Shown in pieces: positions 47,803-58,445 of a stretch of DNA of 64,000 nt. The translations under genes were made by a program, and so were the position numbers. Origin of the DNA: Strix aluco (lineage: Eukaryota > Chordata > Aves > Strigiformes > Strigidae); contig NC_133940.1 in the NCBI RefSeq assembly GCF_031877795.1, positions 11,099,985 through 11,163,984 on the forward strand, written 5' to 3'. The notes beneath the pieces are model-generated. The model was not told the origin of the DNA. It was given only the letters and a program-made list of their open reading frames with translations, and did no database searches. Within the stretch, counting starts at the first letter, position 1. Each line of letters begins with the position of its first letter.

Positions 47803-50504
47803 AGGTCACTGCAACCTGGTGCCTGAAAATGTTCCTGAGCTCATTCCTCTGTAAGCAATGCCCTAATGCGTTTTTTGGACAGCCCTGAGCATGCTTATGA
47901 ATAGTTCATAGTAAAAGCTTCCACAGAGAATATAAAAAGCAATTAAATCTTAATGGCCTGATGTTTACATTTTTTGAACTACAGGTTGGAAAGCCTGAGT
48001 GCAAATTCTTCAGACACAGCTAACATTTTTGCTGTAAGGGGATTTGTGATAAGCACTGGGCAAAAAAATGTATCTAACCAATCTAGTCTCCCATTTTTTC
48101 ATACGCATTTTCTTTGTACCACTAGAAACGAGGATTTTCAGTTATATTTAAGAAGACAGTTTCCTCAGAAAAAAGACTGTTGGTACCTGCAGTTATGAGG
48201 TCCCAGGGAGAGGGGAGCCTGATCTCACCCAGGCAAGGAGGTCAGGATGAAGATGCTATCTCCAAACACCATCAGGATACTTAGACACCACCCCCGTGGA
48301 AGCCACAATGACTACATACAAATAAAACAAGACTCAAATGTGAAGTACTTTATAGTTTTTTTTCTAGGATCCAGTCCCACAGGGGTAGCAGCCTTGCGGG
48401 GAGATCTTTACCCTGGCTGGGACTTGGGACCCACCTCACGTAAACCTGGTAGCAAACTTTCATGGGTATGTTATTGCCAAGTCAAGCAGCAGGTTTCATC
48501 TCCAGATAAAACTTCCCCTTTGACACTAGAGAGGATGACATCTTTGGTGCGTTAAGCTTTTTCCTGCTCCCCACTGGTCATTGCCAGTGGGCGTAACCCA
48601 TGGTCCAATGACCCATCAAGGGAGGCAAAGGCACATGATTTCCTTTCAGCCTTGCAGACTTTGTGTCTTGGTGCCTGAGGCATTTTTATTTATCTTAAAA
48701 TAGAGTAGAAAGCCACTACATGCAGCCTTCCTCATCTTGTCCTGGCTCACCCTGACCCTAACATGGAGGGTTCAGCCACGCTTGGGACTTGCCAAAGCAT
48801 GCCAGCCAAGGGGAAAATGGTTCTCTGCAGGCACTTCCATGGGAGTGCTGGCTCCCAGAGGGTACCCATCTGGTATGGATTGAAAGCTGTGACCTAGAGT
48901 TATGTGGATCCTCTGCATCACCCAGACTTCATCTGCTTAGCTTCTAACCTTTGAAAAACCCACATCTGCCTTAGGGAACAGCCTTAAATGCACAGAGCCG
49001 TGACAGTGATATGAGGAATAAGAGCCTCTCTTGGCATGTAAATGTTATTGTCTTGGCCAGCTCAATTTCATTTGCTCTTTTCTCTCACTGTATTTGATTT
49101 AGTCTGCAATCAATAGTGAAATGAAAAGGATGTGGGTTTAGTCCTTGGCTTGGAGATGCCAGATGTGCAGGGTTGTGCTAATCTGTGCTACGTGTAGTGC
49201 AGCACAGGAAGGGTCTAACCAGAAGTTGAATGCTGGGTGCTCTTTGCCTAAAGATTGCTGCTCTCCAAAAGCACATGCTTCCTGTTGTCTGCTGAGAGAT
49301 GTTTCACCTGCTCTCGCTTTCGTTACAAGCAGGACAGCTCTGCTGTTGATTTCAGTCAGAACAGGATCAGAACTACTCATCATCTTACTATCAGTGTAGC
49401 TTATGATCTGATGGTACAGTCTGGCATTGAGTCCAATGCAATTTTTCTTTACTGGGCTAAAGCAAAGTAACTCTATTGCAGTCTTTCATCAATGGGGAGA
49501 GGTAAACCTTAATGAGGACGTTTTTCAGGATCTGTCAGAAAAAAAAAAAGGAATTTAGTACGCACAGGTATTTTAAAATACGTAAGCACCACATATATGT
49601 GGGGGTGTGTGTGCAAACTTTCAAAGAACAATTAGTATAACCAGAACATGTTCTTTTTTCCTTACTGAGATTGTGTCTGGTTTGCTGACAGCCTGGCTTG
49701 TGAAATGAGCATGCAGTGAAGTCCACTGCCAGAGTGCTCTCTATACAAAATACTCAGAATGGAAGTGTGTGTCTATTTCTCAGTACTGAGACCAATGTAA
49801 CATCGCCACAATAGATTTTGAATGATTTATGAAACTGCAAATCTCTCCTTAGTGCAGTGAAAGAATACATGCAGGGCTGTACTGAACTACTTGGTCTAAC
49901 ATTTAGTTTAAACCTGGTTAATAAACCACGTAAAACCTAAAAATTGTTACAAAAATCTATCTGTATATTTTCCCTTCGTGCTCTTATAGGTAGACTTATA
50001 ATTGGAATCTCAATATTAGAAACAAGCTAGAAACAGGAATGTGCACACAGTGCATTTTTATTTTGCCATGAGCAATGTCTGGTTTCAGGTGAAGCAGTTT
50101 GAGCATCACCACAAATTGATAGTATAGGATGATGAGGTGAGCGCAGTCATAAAAGAAATGTGGATTATACAATAAACTGGTTCCACTGGGATCAAATGGT
50201 ACATACTGAATTCTGTATTTATGAAACTTCAGCACAATGTAGTTTGCCTCACCCTACAGTTGTGTACTGGGAAGGAGAGACTTCGTTACAGACCAGAGGT
50301 TCATAACAGGAAAACAATTCAGTATGTGCTTCCAGGGCAGTGGAGACCCCTGTGCTCCTCGCATGCATTGTCAGCACCATGAGAAGGGGCTGGGCCCTGC
50401 TGGAATAGATATCAGGTAGCATAAAAATACACAGACAAGAAGGACTGGAGAAAACAATTTACCCTGTGAATTTTTAGAGTTCAGTGAAGCCTATTAGAAA
50501 AAAC
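47803..50504. other. Intergenic region
   Basis: No gene is recognised. It contains a perfect hairpin (48570-48591) and A-rich tracts near 49540. Open frames are short. Confidence 0.65.
48570..48591. repeat. Perfect hairpin, 8-bp arms
   Basis: CCCACTGG and CCAGTGGG flank the loop TCATTG. It is stable on paper, with no associated RNA gene signal. Confidence 0.8.
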
Positions 50505-50934
50505 AAAACAAAATATTTGAGAGGCAACTTGACTCCAGAGAATAAACACTTACACAGGGAAAAAATAATGGGTACCAAAGGGCTTTTTAACTTAACTCTG
50601 AAAAGTAAAACGAGATCCAGTGGATGGAATCTGGAGCCAGACAAAATCAAATTGGAAACATGACCTACATTTTTAATAGTGAGTATGATTAGCCATTGGA
50701 ACAAAGTACCCACAAAGCAGTGGATTCTCTCCTCTTGATGGCTTTGAATCAAGACTAGATGCCTTTCTGGGAGATAAGCTTTAGTCAAAAATAGTTATGC
50801 TTTAGTCAAACACATGTTACAGGACTCAATATAGAGGTAATTGGGAAAATGTAATAGCTTGCGATATCCAGGAGGTCAGGCCAGATGGTATAATGATCCC
50901 TTCTGGCCTCAAACTCAATGAATCTCAGAATGAA
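50505..50934 (+). mobile_element. CR1 LINE 3'-region remnant
   Basis: In order I recognise TAATGGGTACCAAAGGGCTT, AACGAGATCCAGTGGATGGA, CCAGACAAAATCAAATTGGA, ACATTTTTAATAGTGAG, CCATTGGAACAAAGTACC, GTGGATTCTC, AATCAAGACTAGATGCCTTT, AGGAGGTCAGGCCAGATGGT and ATGATCCCTTCTGGCCTC. This is the 3' end of an old CR1 in sense orientation. The terminal repeats have decayed to AATGAATCTC. It is 5'-truncated with no intact frame. Confidence 0.85.
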
Positions 50935-53077
50935 TATAAATGTTATCATCTGGATGTGCATTTGAAATAATTGCAGGCAGAGATTAGACACGCAATTGCA
51001 TATGGTTCAGAATTGATAAACTTTCCTCCCCTCCAGAACAAAGGCCCTTATTTATGCCTAATTACATGGTGCTGTTGTAATTCAGATAAATATCCGTTAG
51101 GAACTCAGATGGGATGTCAGCAAATCAATTTTAACTACTGTGCGTGTGTTGTGTGGAAATCTAGTTTCTAAAGCTTATATTCAACTCCAGACTTGCTCGC
51201 ACAGGAAGAGCTCCAGCATGGACATTTACTCTACCCTGAGAGTGTCATTATATGATTTAGCCCTGTCGACTCTGAAGTTGATTCAGTTAAATCATAAAGA
51301 CATGGAGGTCCTGCTCCCCAGAGCAGCTGGGTGCCTAATGCTTATGACTACCCGTGCATTGCTGAATTTTACGGGAAAGGGTTGTTGAAAGAGTAACAGC
51401 AGAAAATAAAAAGGTGCAAGCTCCTGTGAGTAGTTTTGCTTATGCTGACATTATCGCAAATGGCATCTCCGCTTGGTAATGCACATGCACCTGCAAAATA
51501 GCCAGCTGTTGCAATGCTTCTGGAGAAAAAATATGAAATATTAACCGGTAAAAGAAACCGCATTAAAACACAGATAACTTTTAATATGAATTTCACCATA
51601 CAATGTAGCTTTCAATTTTAGTGTTATCTCACTCACAAAGCATTCAAAACAACTGCACAGGTAAGCAGTGAGACCACACAGAGGAAATAATATTGTTAAA
51701 GTTCAGTGAAATGTCGTCATTTATGGGACGTGTGTACTTACCTGTGCTCAGAAGACAAATGTTGATGAGTATAAAGAGTTTCATTCATAAAGGTCCATAA
51801 ACTTTCGTATTCTCAATCCTTCCTCAGAATCTGATTGATGGCACAAACCACCCAATTTCCAGGTGATGAGAAAGTTTATCTTTTCAAGTTCTGAGCACTG
51901 TACAGAAATCCTCACTGTAGCTAACTTGAGGACTTAATATTCTGAGGTAAGGAGATTTTCCCCGGGCTATATGTTTAATTTGAAGGGGGCAAAAGCCTGG
52001 ATCTGCAACTGCCCTCACAACTACCCAAACATTTGAGCAGTTCTGTGACAGTCCAGTCTTACAGGTTGGCCTTTCTCAAAGTGAACGAGATCTGAACAAT
52101 GTATATATCCTGGATTATAAAGCTGGCATCTGCACCTGCATCCAAACTTTATTTATTATAACCATATTCTATCTTTTTTCCTTTTTTTCCCCCAAGCAAC
52201 ATACATGGAATATAATGACTAACACAGAGGCTGTAGAAATATATGCTAATCTGTGAACTTTAAGTCAAAATTTCTTTGGATTCTTCTTCTGTATTGATGC
52301 TCAAAACCTTACAGCTAATTACACATTTGCTAATTGTAGCCTGCTTTTTCCAATCTCTTTCGTTTCAGCTCAAAAGGGAAACATGATAATGGTGACTCTG
52401 CAGGTACTCTGTAGAATAACCAGCATTTTACTGAATCTCAGCATTACTTTCATACGCAAGTCTCTCTCTGCAGATACTATTCTATACAGTTGTTCTGAAT
52501 ATTTTGTTAGATTACACTAAAAATGAAAGTGACACGAAATAATGAAAATCATATTTAAAGTTAGATGTGTTTTAATGTGGCATTTTGCCAGTTAAGTATT
52601 TTTTCAAAAACATTGCAATAGCTGCTGATTTTGAAGCTGCTTTTTCAGTACTTCTACAGGGATGGCATTTGTGACAATACTGCTGTATCAGCAAAACTAC
52701 CAATACAGGTATTTTACTTTTTATCTTGCTTTATAGCCCTTTATACAAGGCCTTCCTATAACAGTTCTGCAGTAGCATTAATTTCATGAAGGTCCTGAAG
52801 GTCGTCCTTATTTTCAGTCAAATAACAATATCCGAGAATTTTAATGATGCTCTTGCATTAGTCTTATAATATTCAGAATTGTTATAAAATTCAACAACGT
52901 ATGAAAATGTCATCGCTAGGGATGAATGAAGCAGCTCATCTGAAAATGAAAATCAGCCCAAATCTTTGCAGGTGTTCGAAAAACTTAAGGTAATTTCATT
53001 TTGTCTCCCCTACCTCCACTTCTCAGATACTTCTACAAGTTCCGGTACCTGAAATATCATCATAATTGATTTTTCTA
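50935..53077. other. Intergenic region between two CR1 remnants
   Basis: AT-rich, low-repeat sequence with no gene recognised. Confidence 0.65.
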
Positions 53078-54105
53078 GACAAAGGAAGTGCTTAGAGCTA
53101 ATTATCCAAACTTAAGTACAGCATTTGGTACAGTGCCATGTGGGAAATTATTAGCTACTATGGGAGATTAGTACAGAAATTGAAAAGTGAGTAAGAAAGT
53201 GAGTAGTAGGAGGAGAAGATCTGTACTGAGGGAAGGTATAGAGCTTCCCAAGCATCAGTCCTGGTCCTGATATTATTTAACATTTTTTATTAATGATGAT
53301 CCCCTAAAAAATAAGCATGTGTTAATGGAATTTACCAGTGACATAAGGGAGGGAGGTACTGTCACTGCAGAGATGAATAAAACTCTCATTTAGGAAGAAC
53401 TGAGTGACCTTGAGGATCAGGATAGGATAAATTGGATGAAATTCTGATGGATTTGAGTGCAAGTTCTTGCATCTGGGTCTTGTTTACCAGGTTTCTACTA
53501 TACCTGCGTGCTCACAGGTAAGAAAAAAATGAGGTGGGAAAAGACACAGACCATACAAAGCAAGGTATTTTCACCAGGGTAATGAAACACTGGTAACAGT
53601 GTATGAGGCACATGTTAAAAATCAGCCAGGATAGTGCACGCCATTCACAAATGATTCACTTCACTTCTGCAAAGCTACCAAAAAAGATGGTTTGAGTGAC
53701 CACGGAAAGGGAGAGCCTTAAGTGTGAGAGGAGTTTGTCAAAATGAAGGCTGAGGGATGCCGCTATAAATACCGCATGGCCATAAGCTCCAGGAAGAGAA
53801 AACATCTATTTAAACTAAAGGACAACATTGGCACAAGAACAAATGAGTATAAATTGGTCATGAATAAATTTAGGATGGAAATTGGAAGCAGGTTTCCAAA
53901 CAACAGAATAGCGATGTTCTGCAATTGCTTTCCAATGAGAACAGTGGAAACAACAACAAGAAAAAACCCCGAGCTACTTTTAAGATGGAGTATAATGAGT
54001 TTCTGAAAGGAATTATATGATGTGTTTGGCTAAGATAGCAGGGAAGTAGTCTTGATGACCCAAGAGGTCTGTGCAGGCCTATCTTTCTAAGCCTGCTTTT
54101 CATGA
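53078..54105 (+). mobile_element. Degraded CR1 LINE, RT 3' part through tail
   Basis: Pieces of the CR1 reverse-transcriptase 3' part and tail occur in order: GACAAAGGAAGTGCTTAGA, a GCATTTGGTACAGTGCCATG stretch (the F-D-T-V-P-H region of the RT, here diverged), TCCTGATATTATTTAACATT, GACCACGGAAAGGGAGAGCC, TTTAAACTAAAGGACAA, GGCACAAGAACAAATGAGTA and ATGAATAAATTTAGGATGGA. Many stops and indels interrupt it and the middle (53470-53700) is poorly conserved. An 87-codon open frame at 53743-54006 belongs to this element, not to a host gene. Confidence 0.82.
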
Positions 54106-56177
54106 CCAAATATTTCAGAGAACTTTTAAGTGCTTCCTTTCCTTCATGTATTTTTTAGATAAATTTTTTACAGCATACTGCAAGGACTGCTAGCTGGCCT
54201 GATTTAGGGAAGGCACAAGACTATGGTGTCCAGAATATGCTGAAATCTCTCCAAATAAAACAAGAGAAGCGTCCAGCATCCTACAGGGCAAGGCTCAGGG
54301 TGAGTAAAGAAATCACCATTTTCAGTGGAAGTCAATGGGGACAAACAGGAGAAGCACCCCTTGGAGGCTTGGTTCTCTGTTGTTTCTCCCACTCTCCCGA
54401 GCCTGCTGCTCTATTTTGCAGTTTGCCATCTCAGCCCCACTGCGTATATGCAGCAGAACGAAGTAGGATGGCAAACAGCACTTTAGATGCATAAGATTAA
54501 ATGGATAAAAAGTGGAGCCGTCAGTGTGAGTCTGACTGGGTGCCAACAGTGCAAAGCTGAATTCAAGATGGCTTGTTTGGGAGAAGGGAGGATTTCTCCA
54601 CCTTGGTGGTGTGGTGCTGAGCTCTTCTAGTGGTATCGTGGTTTCTCTCTTCTCAGCCCAGGAAGCACTTATGTCCTTTGGTTTGGTTTATCCTGCTTGG
54701 TGCCTCAATGCTTGCTTAGTGTCCCTTGTTCCCAAAGCCAGCATTTCCATTACTTCTTAAAAGCCACGTATTCTCTAGTCAGTGTGGCCGTAAAGGGATT
54801 TGTATGAAAGTCTGGGATTTGGGGTTCAGTAGCTGGAGTTTTATGGGTTCCTTACCCACAAAAGCAAAATCTGGTGTTTACAGCTCTTTTACAGTAGTAG
54901 ATACTGCTTCATCAAAGTGCTGGGAGTATGCAGGCTGGCCTGGGAGTGTGGTGACTCTCTTATTAAGAGAGCATCTCACAGTACAAACTTTTATGATTTT
55001 TCTACCTATGCTTTAGTTGAAATCTGGTGCGTGGGGCAGACATCTGCAGAATTGGATGATTCTGATTGTTTTTCCTTTCCAGCTAACTACACACACATAC
55101 TTTTTCTGAAATCAGCTATTAATATTGAGAATAGGTTAAGAAATAGGAAAGATAGATGAAAACCCCAAGAGTACAGGTAGTTTGGAACAGGAGAAGAAAT
55201 AAGCAGCAGCTTTATGAGGGAACAGTGCTTTGCTTACACCTTGTCACCATCCACATTAATCACATTTGCAGTAGGCAGCAGCTCTACCTTTTTGTGCAAA
55301 TACTTTAACAACTGGTTTAAAAAAACAAGCAGGATAGCTGAGTCCCCAGATTCATGTAAACAGGGTAATGAACACTTGCATAACAAGATAGAAAAACCAT
55401 AAACACAGTGGTGGAAGTTTTCAGTCCCTCTTCAGCTGAGGTTTTCTGCAGCTTTCTCAGCCCCTCAGGTGCCAGGCAGGGAGGCAGCTGCTTGCTGGCA
55501 TCTCCCTGGCTCATGGTACCTCCAAAAGCTGCAGCTTTTCTCTCAGTGACTTTGGTGCCGTGCCCCATGTGCAAGCTACCCAGTGACTCACTGGTCAGAA
55601 ATGCCCATCCCTCAAAAGGAAAAGCTAAAGCTAGTTTGAAAAAAGTATTTTCAAGGAAAAACTATATTAAAGGTCAGAATTGAAAGACAAGCATTGTGAA
55701 ACGATCAAGGAAAAACATTTTGATTGATTGAAACTTAAAAAAGGCAGCCCTTATTTTTGGTGGTTTTTAATTTAATTGTTGTTCCTGAAATGTTTGTATC
55801 TAGAGAGCTATTTTTTCACTCATCCTTAACGTCAACCAGGACACAGCATTCTGTGAACACCTGGGTGAGATGATTTCATTCTGCCCTGTCCTGCTAGCAA
55901 ACTCAATTTAAAACGAATCAATCATAAGCACGACCCGTACTTATTGCTATATTTTAGTGAGTTATTACTCACACACCCAGGTGTGAGAACGTGGCTCATC
56001 GGGGAGTGCAGCAGCCTCACACCAGGGATGAATTCAGCCCTGAGCTTGCTGCAGCCCAAAGGGGCCAGCCTGGTGGCCACAGGTGCAGGGGCAGCACCAC
56101 CTTGCCACTGCTGTGTGGTACCGCTCAGCGCCAGGAAACATGCTTGGTTTTTCCATGGGTGGAAATATCTACGGGGG

Positions 56178-56184
56178 TATAAAA
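56178..56184 (+). promoter_or_regulatory. TATA box with upstream NFAT-like sites
   Basis: TATAAAA in the context GGGGGTATAAAAGC is a near-consensus TATA box about 1.0 kb upstream of the SH2D1A start codon. TTTTTCC (56148-56154) and GTGGAAAT (56159-56166) just upstream resemble NFAT sites in opposite orientations. A start near 56209 would be expected. A strong donor, CAG then GTGAGA, lies at 56284-56292. Use as a promoter is inference. Confidence 0.35.
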
Positions 56185-57012
56185 GCACATTTTCAGCTTG
56201 TTTGCAAACGGACCTGTTTTCAAGCACATGCGTATGGGAGCTTTCAAGTGACAAGCATACTGAGGAAATGTCTGTGGCCACAGCAGGTGAGAGAAATGGT
56301 TTTTTCAGACATGTCTCTGGATTTTTGGCTGCCTGCTTGCGAACCACACAAAGGCAGCAGTGACACAGATGGCATCAGGAAGGATGTGAGGGGCCTCCTT
56401 GCCTGCGTCGAGGCTGTTGCCTGCCTCCAAGCAGAAATAATGAGCACCCCTGACTTTAACAGTGATTAAACACTACCAAAGCCTATGAAAATAACCACTC
56501 GTGAGGTAAATCAGCTGGGGGCCGGCATCTGTGGGCACCGGACCAGCCACCATGGAGCAGGACTGTGCTTGGCACATGTGGCCTGAGACAAGTGGCCTGG
56601 TGGGGCGGTGACAGCGAGGCCAGCTTGCTTCTTCTAGTTTCTCACCTCTGGGGATTTAAAAAATAAATGGTTAAAAAATAATCCCTGCTTTGCAGAGGGC
56701 CTTTGGTTTCCTGGTTCACCTTTCTTTGTCCCAACTTGTGTTATTGCCAGAGGAGACAAGTGCCTAACAGCAGCCACTGACAGTGGTGCCATGGTCCTGG
56801 ACTCCCTGCCCTGACCCAGGGCGGCCATCGGTCTCGTGGCCATTGTGCACTTCATCATGTCACGTCCCTGCCGAGCAGGGAGCCGCATGGGTGAGGGTGA
56901 ACTCTGAAATAACACCTCTGTGTATAAGCTGTGATGCCGTGAGGATGTTACAGCCTGTGAAAAAGGAAAACAAAAAGGGGCTAAGGAAAAAAAACACAAA
57001 AAAGCTGTGCTC

Positions 57013-57032
57013 GTTCCTCACTCTTCCCTCAG
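57013..57032 (+). promoter_or_regulatory. Strong acceptor-like site upstream of SH2D1A exon 1
   Basis: GTTCCTCACTCTTCCCTCAG is a pyrimidine-rich tract ending in CAG, 157 bp before the SH2D1A ATG. It could be the acceptor of a 5'-UTR intron. Alternatively it is only promoter sequence, because mammalian SH2D1A normally starts within its first coding exon. Confidence 0.3.
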
Positions 57033-57189
57033 TGGTGTCTCGCCCTGTGCGGAGGCTTCAGAGGTGTGAACACATCCTGTTTACATCTGCCAGTGAGACG
57101 GAGATGCTGAGGGGAGCACAGGGCTGAGGAGCAGTTGGAGGTAGCATCGTGCACAGGGAGAGCTGCCTGCAGCAGGAGACGGCCCCAAC
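57033..57189 (+). other. SH2D1A: Probable SH2D1A 5' UTR / core promoter
   Basis: The transcription start is not visible. A 7-codon upstream frame begins at ATG 57104-57106 and ends at TGA 57125-57127. If it is transcribed, it would precede the main start by 62 bases and could modulate translation. No TATA box lies close to this segment. Confidence 0.5.
57072..57085 (-). promoter_or_regulatory. FOX:ETS composite motif upstream of SH2D1A
   Basis: On the minus strand this reads TGTAAACAGGATGT: a forkhead site (GTAAACA) overlapping an ETS site (ACAGGATGT). It lies about 105 bp before the start codon, where a core promoter or 5' UTR is expected. ETS and FOXO factors are active in lymphocytes, so the motif fits the gene's known expression. 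Binding is inferred. Confidence 0.4.
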
Positions 57190-57326
57190 ATGGACGCGCT
57201 GCCCATCTACCATGGGGGTATCACCCGTGAGGCTGGTGAGAAGCTGCTGCTGGCAGCGGGCACTGATGGCAGCTACCTGCTGCGGGACAGCGAGAGCATC
57301 CCTGGAGTCTACTGCCTCTGTGTGCT
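57190..57326 (+). CDS. SH2D1A: SH2D1A (SAP) coding exon 1, N-terminal half of the SH2 domain
   Basis: SAP is a single-SH2 cytoplasmic adaptor that binds tyrosine motifs of SLAM-family receptors in T, NK and NKT cells and recruits FYN. The exon encodes [20 protein letters not shown], then [20 protein letters not shown] and YCLCVL. It aligns with human SAP residues 1-46 without gaps, including Arg13 and the phosphotyrosine-binding Arg32 in the LLRDSES motif. The ATG has A at -3 and G at +4. Coding ends after two bases of Leu46 (CT) followed by the donor GTGAGT. This is the same 137-nt, phase-2 boundary as in human. SH2D1B (EAT-2) is the alternative, but EKLLLA, GSYLL and GVYCLCVL plus the STAG2 neighbour favour SH2D1A. 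Exons 2-4 are outside the window. Confidence 0.95.
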
Positions 57327-58377
57327 GTGAGTGTGGCCAGCCCCGCGCAGCTGCCATCGCCTCTCTGGGTGCGGGACAGCCGAGGGCAGCGGGGCTGGGA
57401 GATGGGTGTTGGGAAGGGCTGGTCAGGTAATAGTTGATTTCCAACCTTCGCATCCACAGTATGGGATGTTCCCACACAACAGTGACAAAATGTGTCCTAA
57501 TATTACCATTTGCAGCTATGTGTGAGGCTGTTGACTCCTTCACCTTGACTTAAGGCAGAGTGATGGATAAGGGGTGTGGGGTCCTTTGCAGAGTGAAGAG
57601 GAGCAGGTTTTGTCTTAGAGGCCATGCTTCCTACGGGCAAAAAACAAAAAGAGAAAGCAGGCCTGGAGCACATAGCGAGGAGGAGCGAAACAACTTGACT
57701 TGAGATGGAGTGTGCTGCTTCTTTACGCTGGATAATCCTTTTGCTTTCTGCCTGCTGTCTTCTGCTTCTCTAAGGTGCTCCTGGGTGTGCTTAGCAACAT
57801 CCCCACCATCCCCTGTCATTGGGAAGGGTAGTGTGGATCGCTGTTCATCCAGAACACACCTTTGCTTTGGGACGCTCTTGGTCAGGCTGTGTGTCCCACG
57901 AGCTGTTGGGCTTGGAATAAACTACCTGTAAAGTACATGAAATACTGATGGGTAGCAAACTAATCGGTAACGTTTCATCAAATAGGGTGAAAGGGGAAAG
58001 ATCTGGTGGGATGGTCTGTCAGAAAGAGGGTAGACAGTTTTCCCTGAGAGACCTGGGGAACTTTATAGTCATAGGACCTCGTTTTAATGAGACAATTTAA
58101 TTACCCTACTTTTGGCAAAAGCAGAAGCCTCAGAAGTCCTGAGAGAAAACGCTGTACAATGAAGTACCATTGCATTGAAAGAAGAAAGATGTGTCTACCA
58201 AGGCTAAACAGGTAGAAGAAGAAATACAAGAGAAAACTCTTTTAGAGCCAGCAAGAAATTAGCTAACAGAGGGCACTTAGGTACCTGGCAAAAAAACAGA
58301 AGAGGAAGAAGAGTCCTAAGTCGTTTTTTTCCCAAATGTCTTGAATACGTTTCCAACAATATGTAATGAAGCCCTGG

Positions 58378-58445
58378 GTGAGCATTATTATTCCCCTGTT
58401 GCAGACCAGTAAATGGAGGCATGCGAGAAGGTTATAGGCAATCCA
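58378..58445 (+). mobile_element. Possible MIR/CORE-SINE remnant
   Basis: ATTATTATTCCCCTGTTGCA, then GTAAATGGAGGCATGCGAGA and AGGTTATAGG, follows the MIR forward order (ATTATTATCCCCATTTTACA, GGAAACTGAGGCACAGAGAG, GGTTAAG). It is strongly diverged and the call is tentative. Confidence 0.38.

Larger units (their letters stand above)
54106..57032. other. Intergenic / upstream region of SH2D1A
   Basis: No coding gene is recognised. It contains a canonical TATA box (56178), NFAT-like sites and splice-like signals discussed separately. Open frames on both strands at 55.9-56.5 kb overlap and look like chance. Confidence 0.6.

Noticed and set aside
57149..57543. Other open frames across SH2D1A exon 1 (both strands)
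   Set aside because: They are shadows of the SAP coding exon and its GC-rich flanks. Only the frame beginning at 57190 matches a known protein and has a proper donor.
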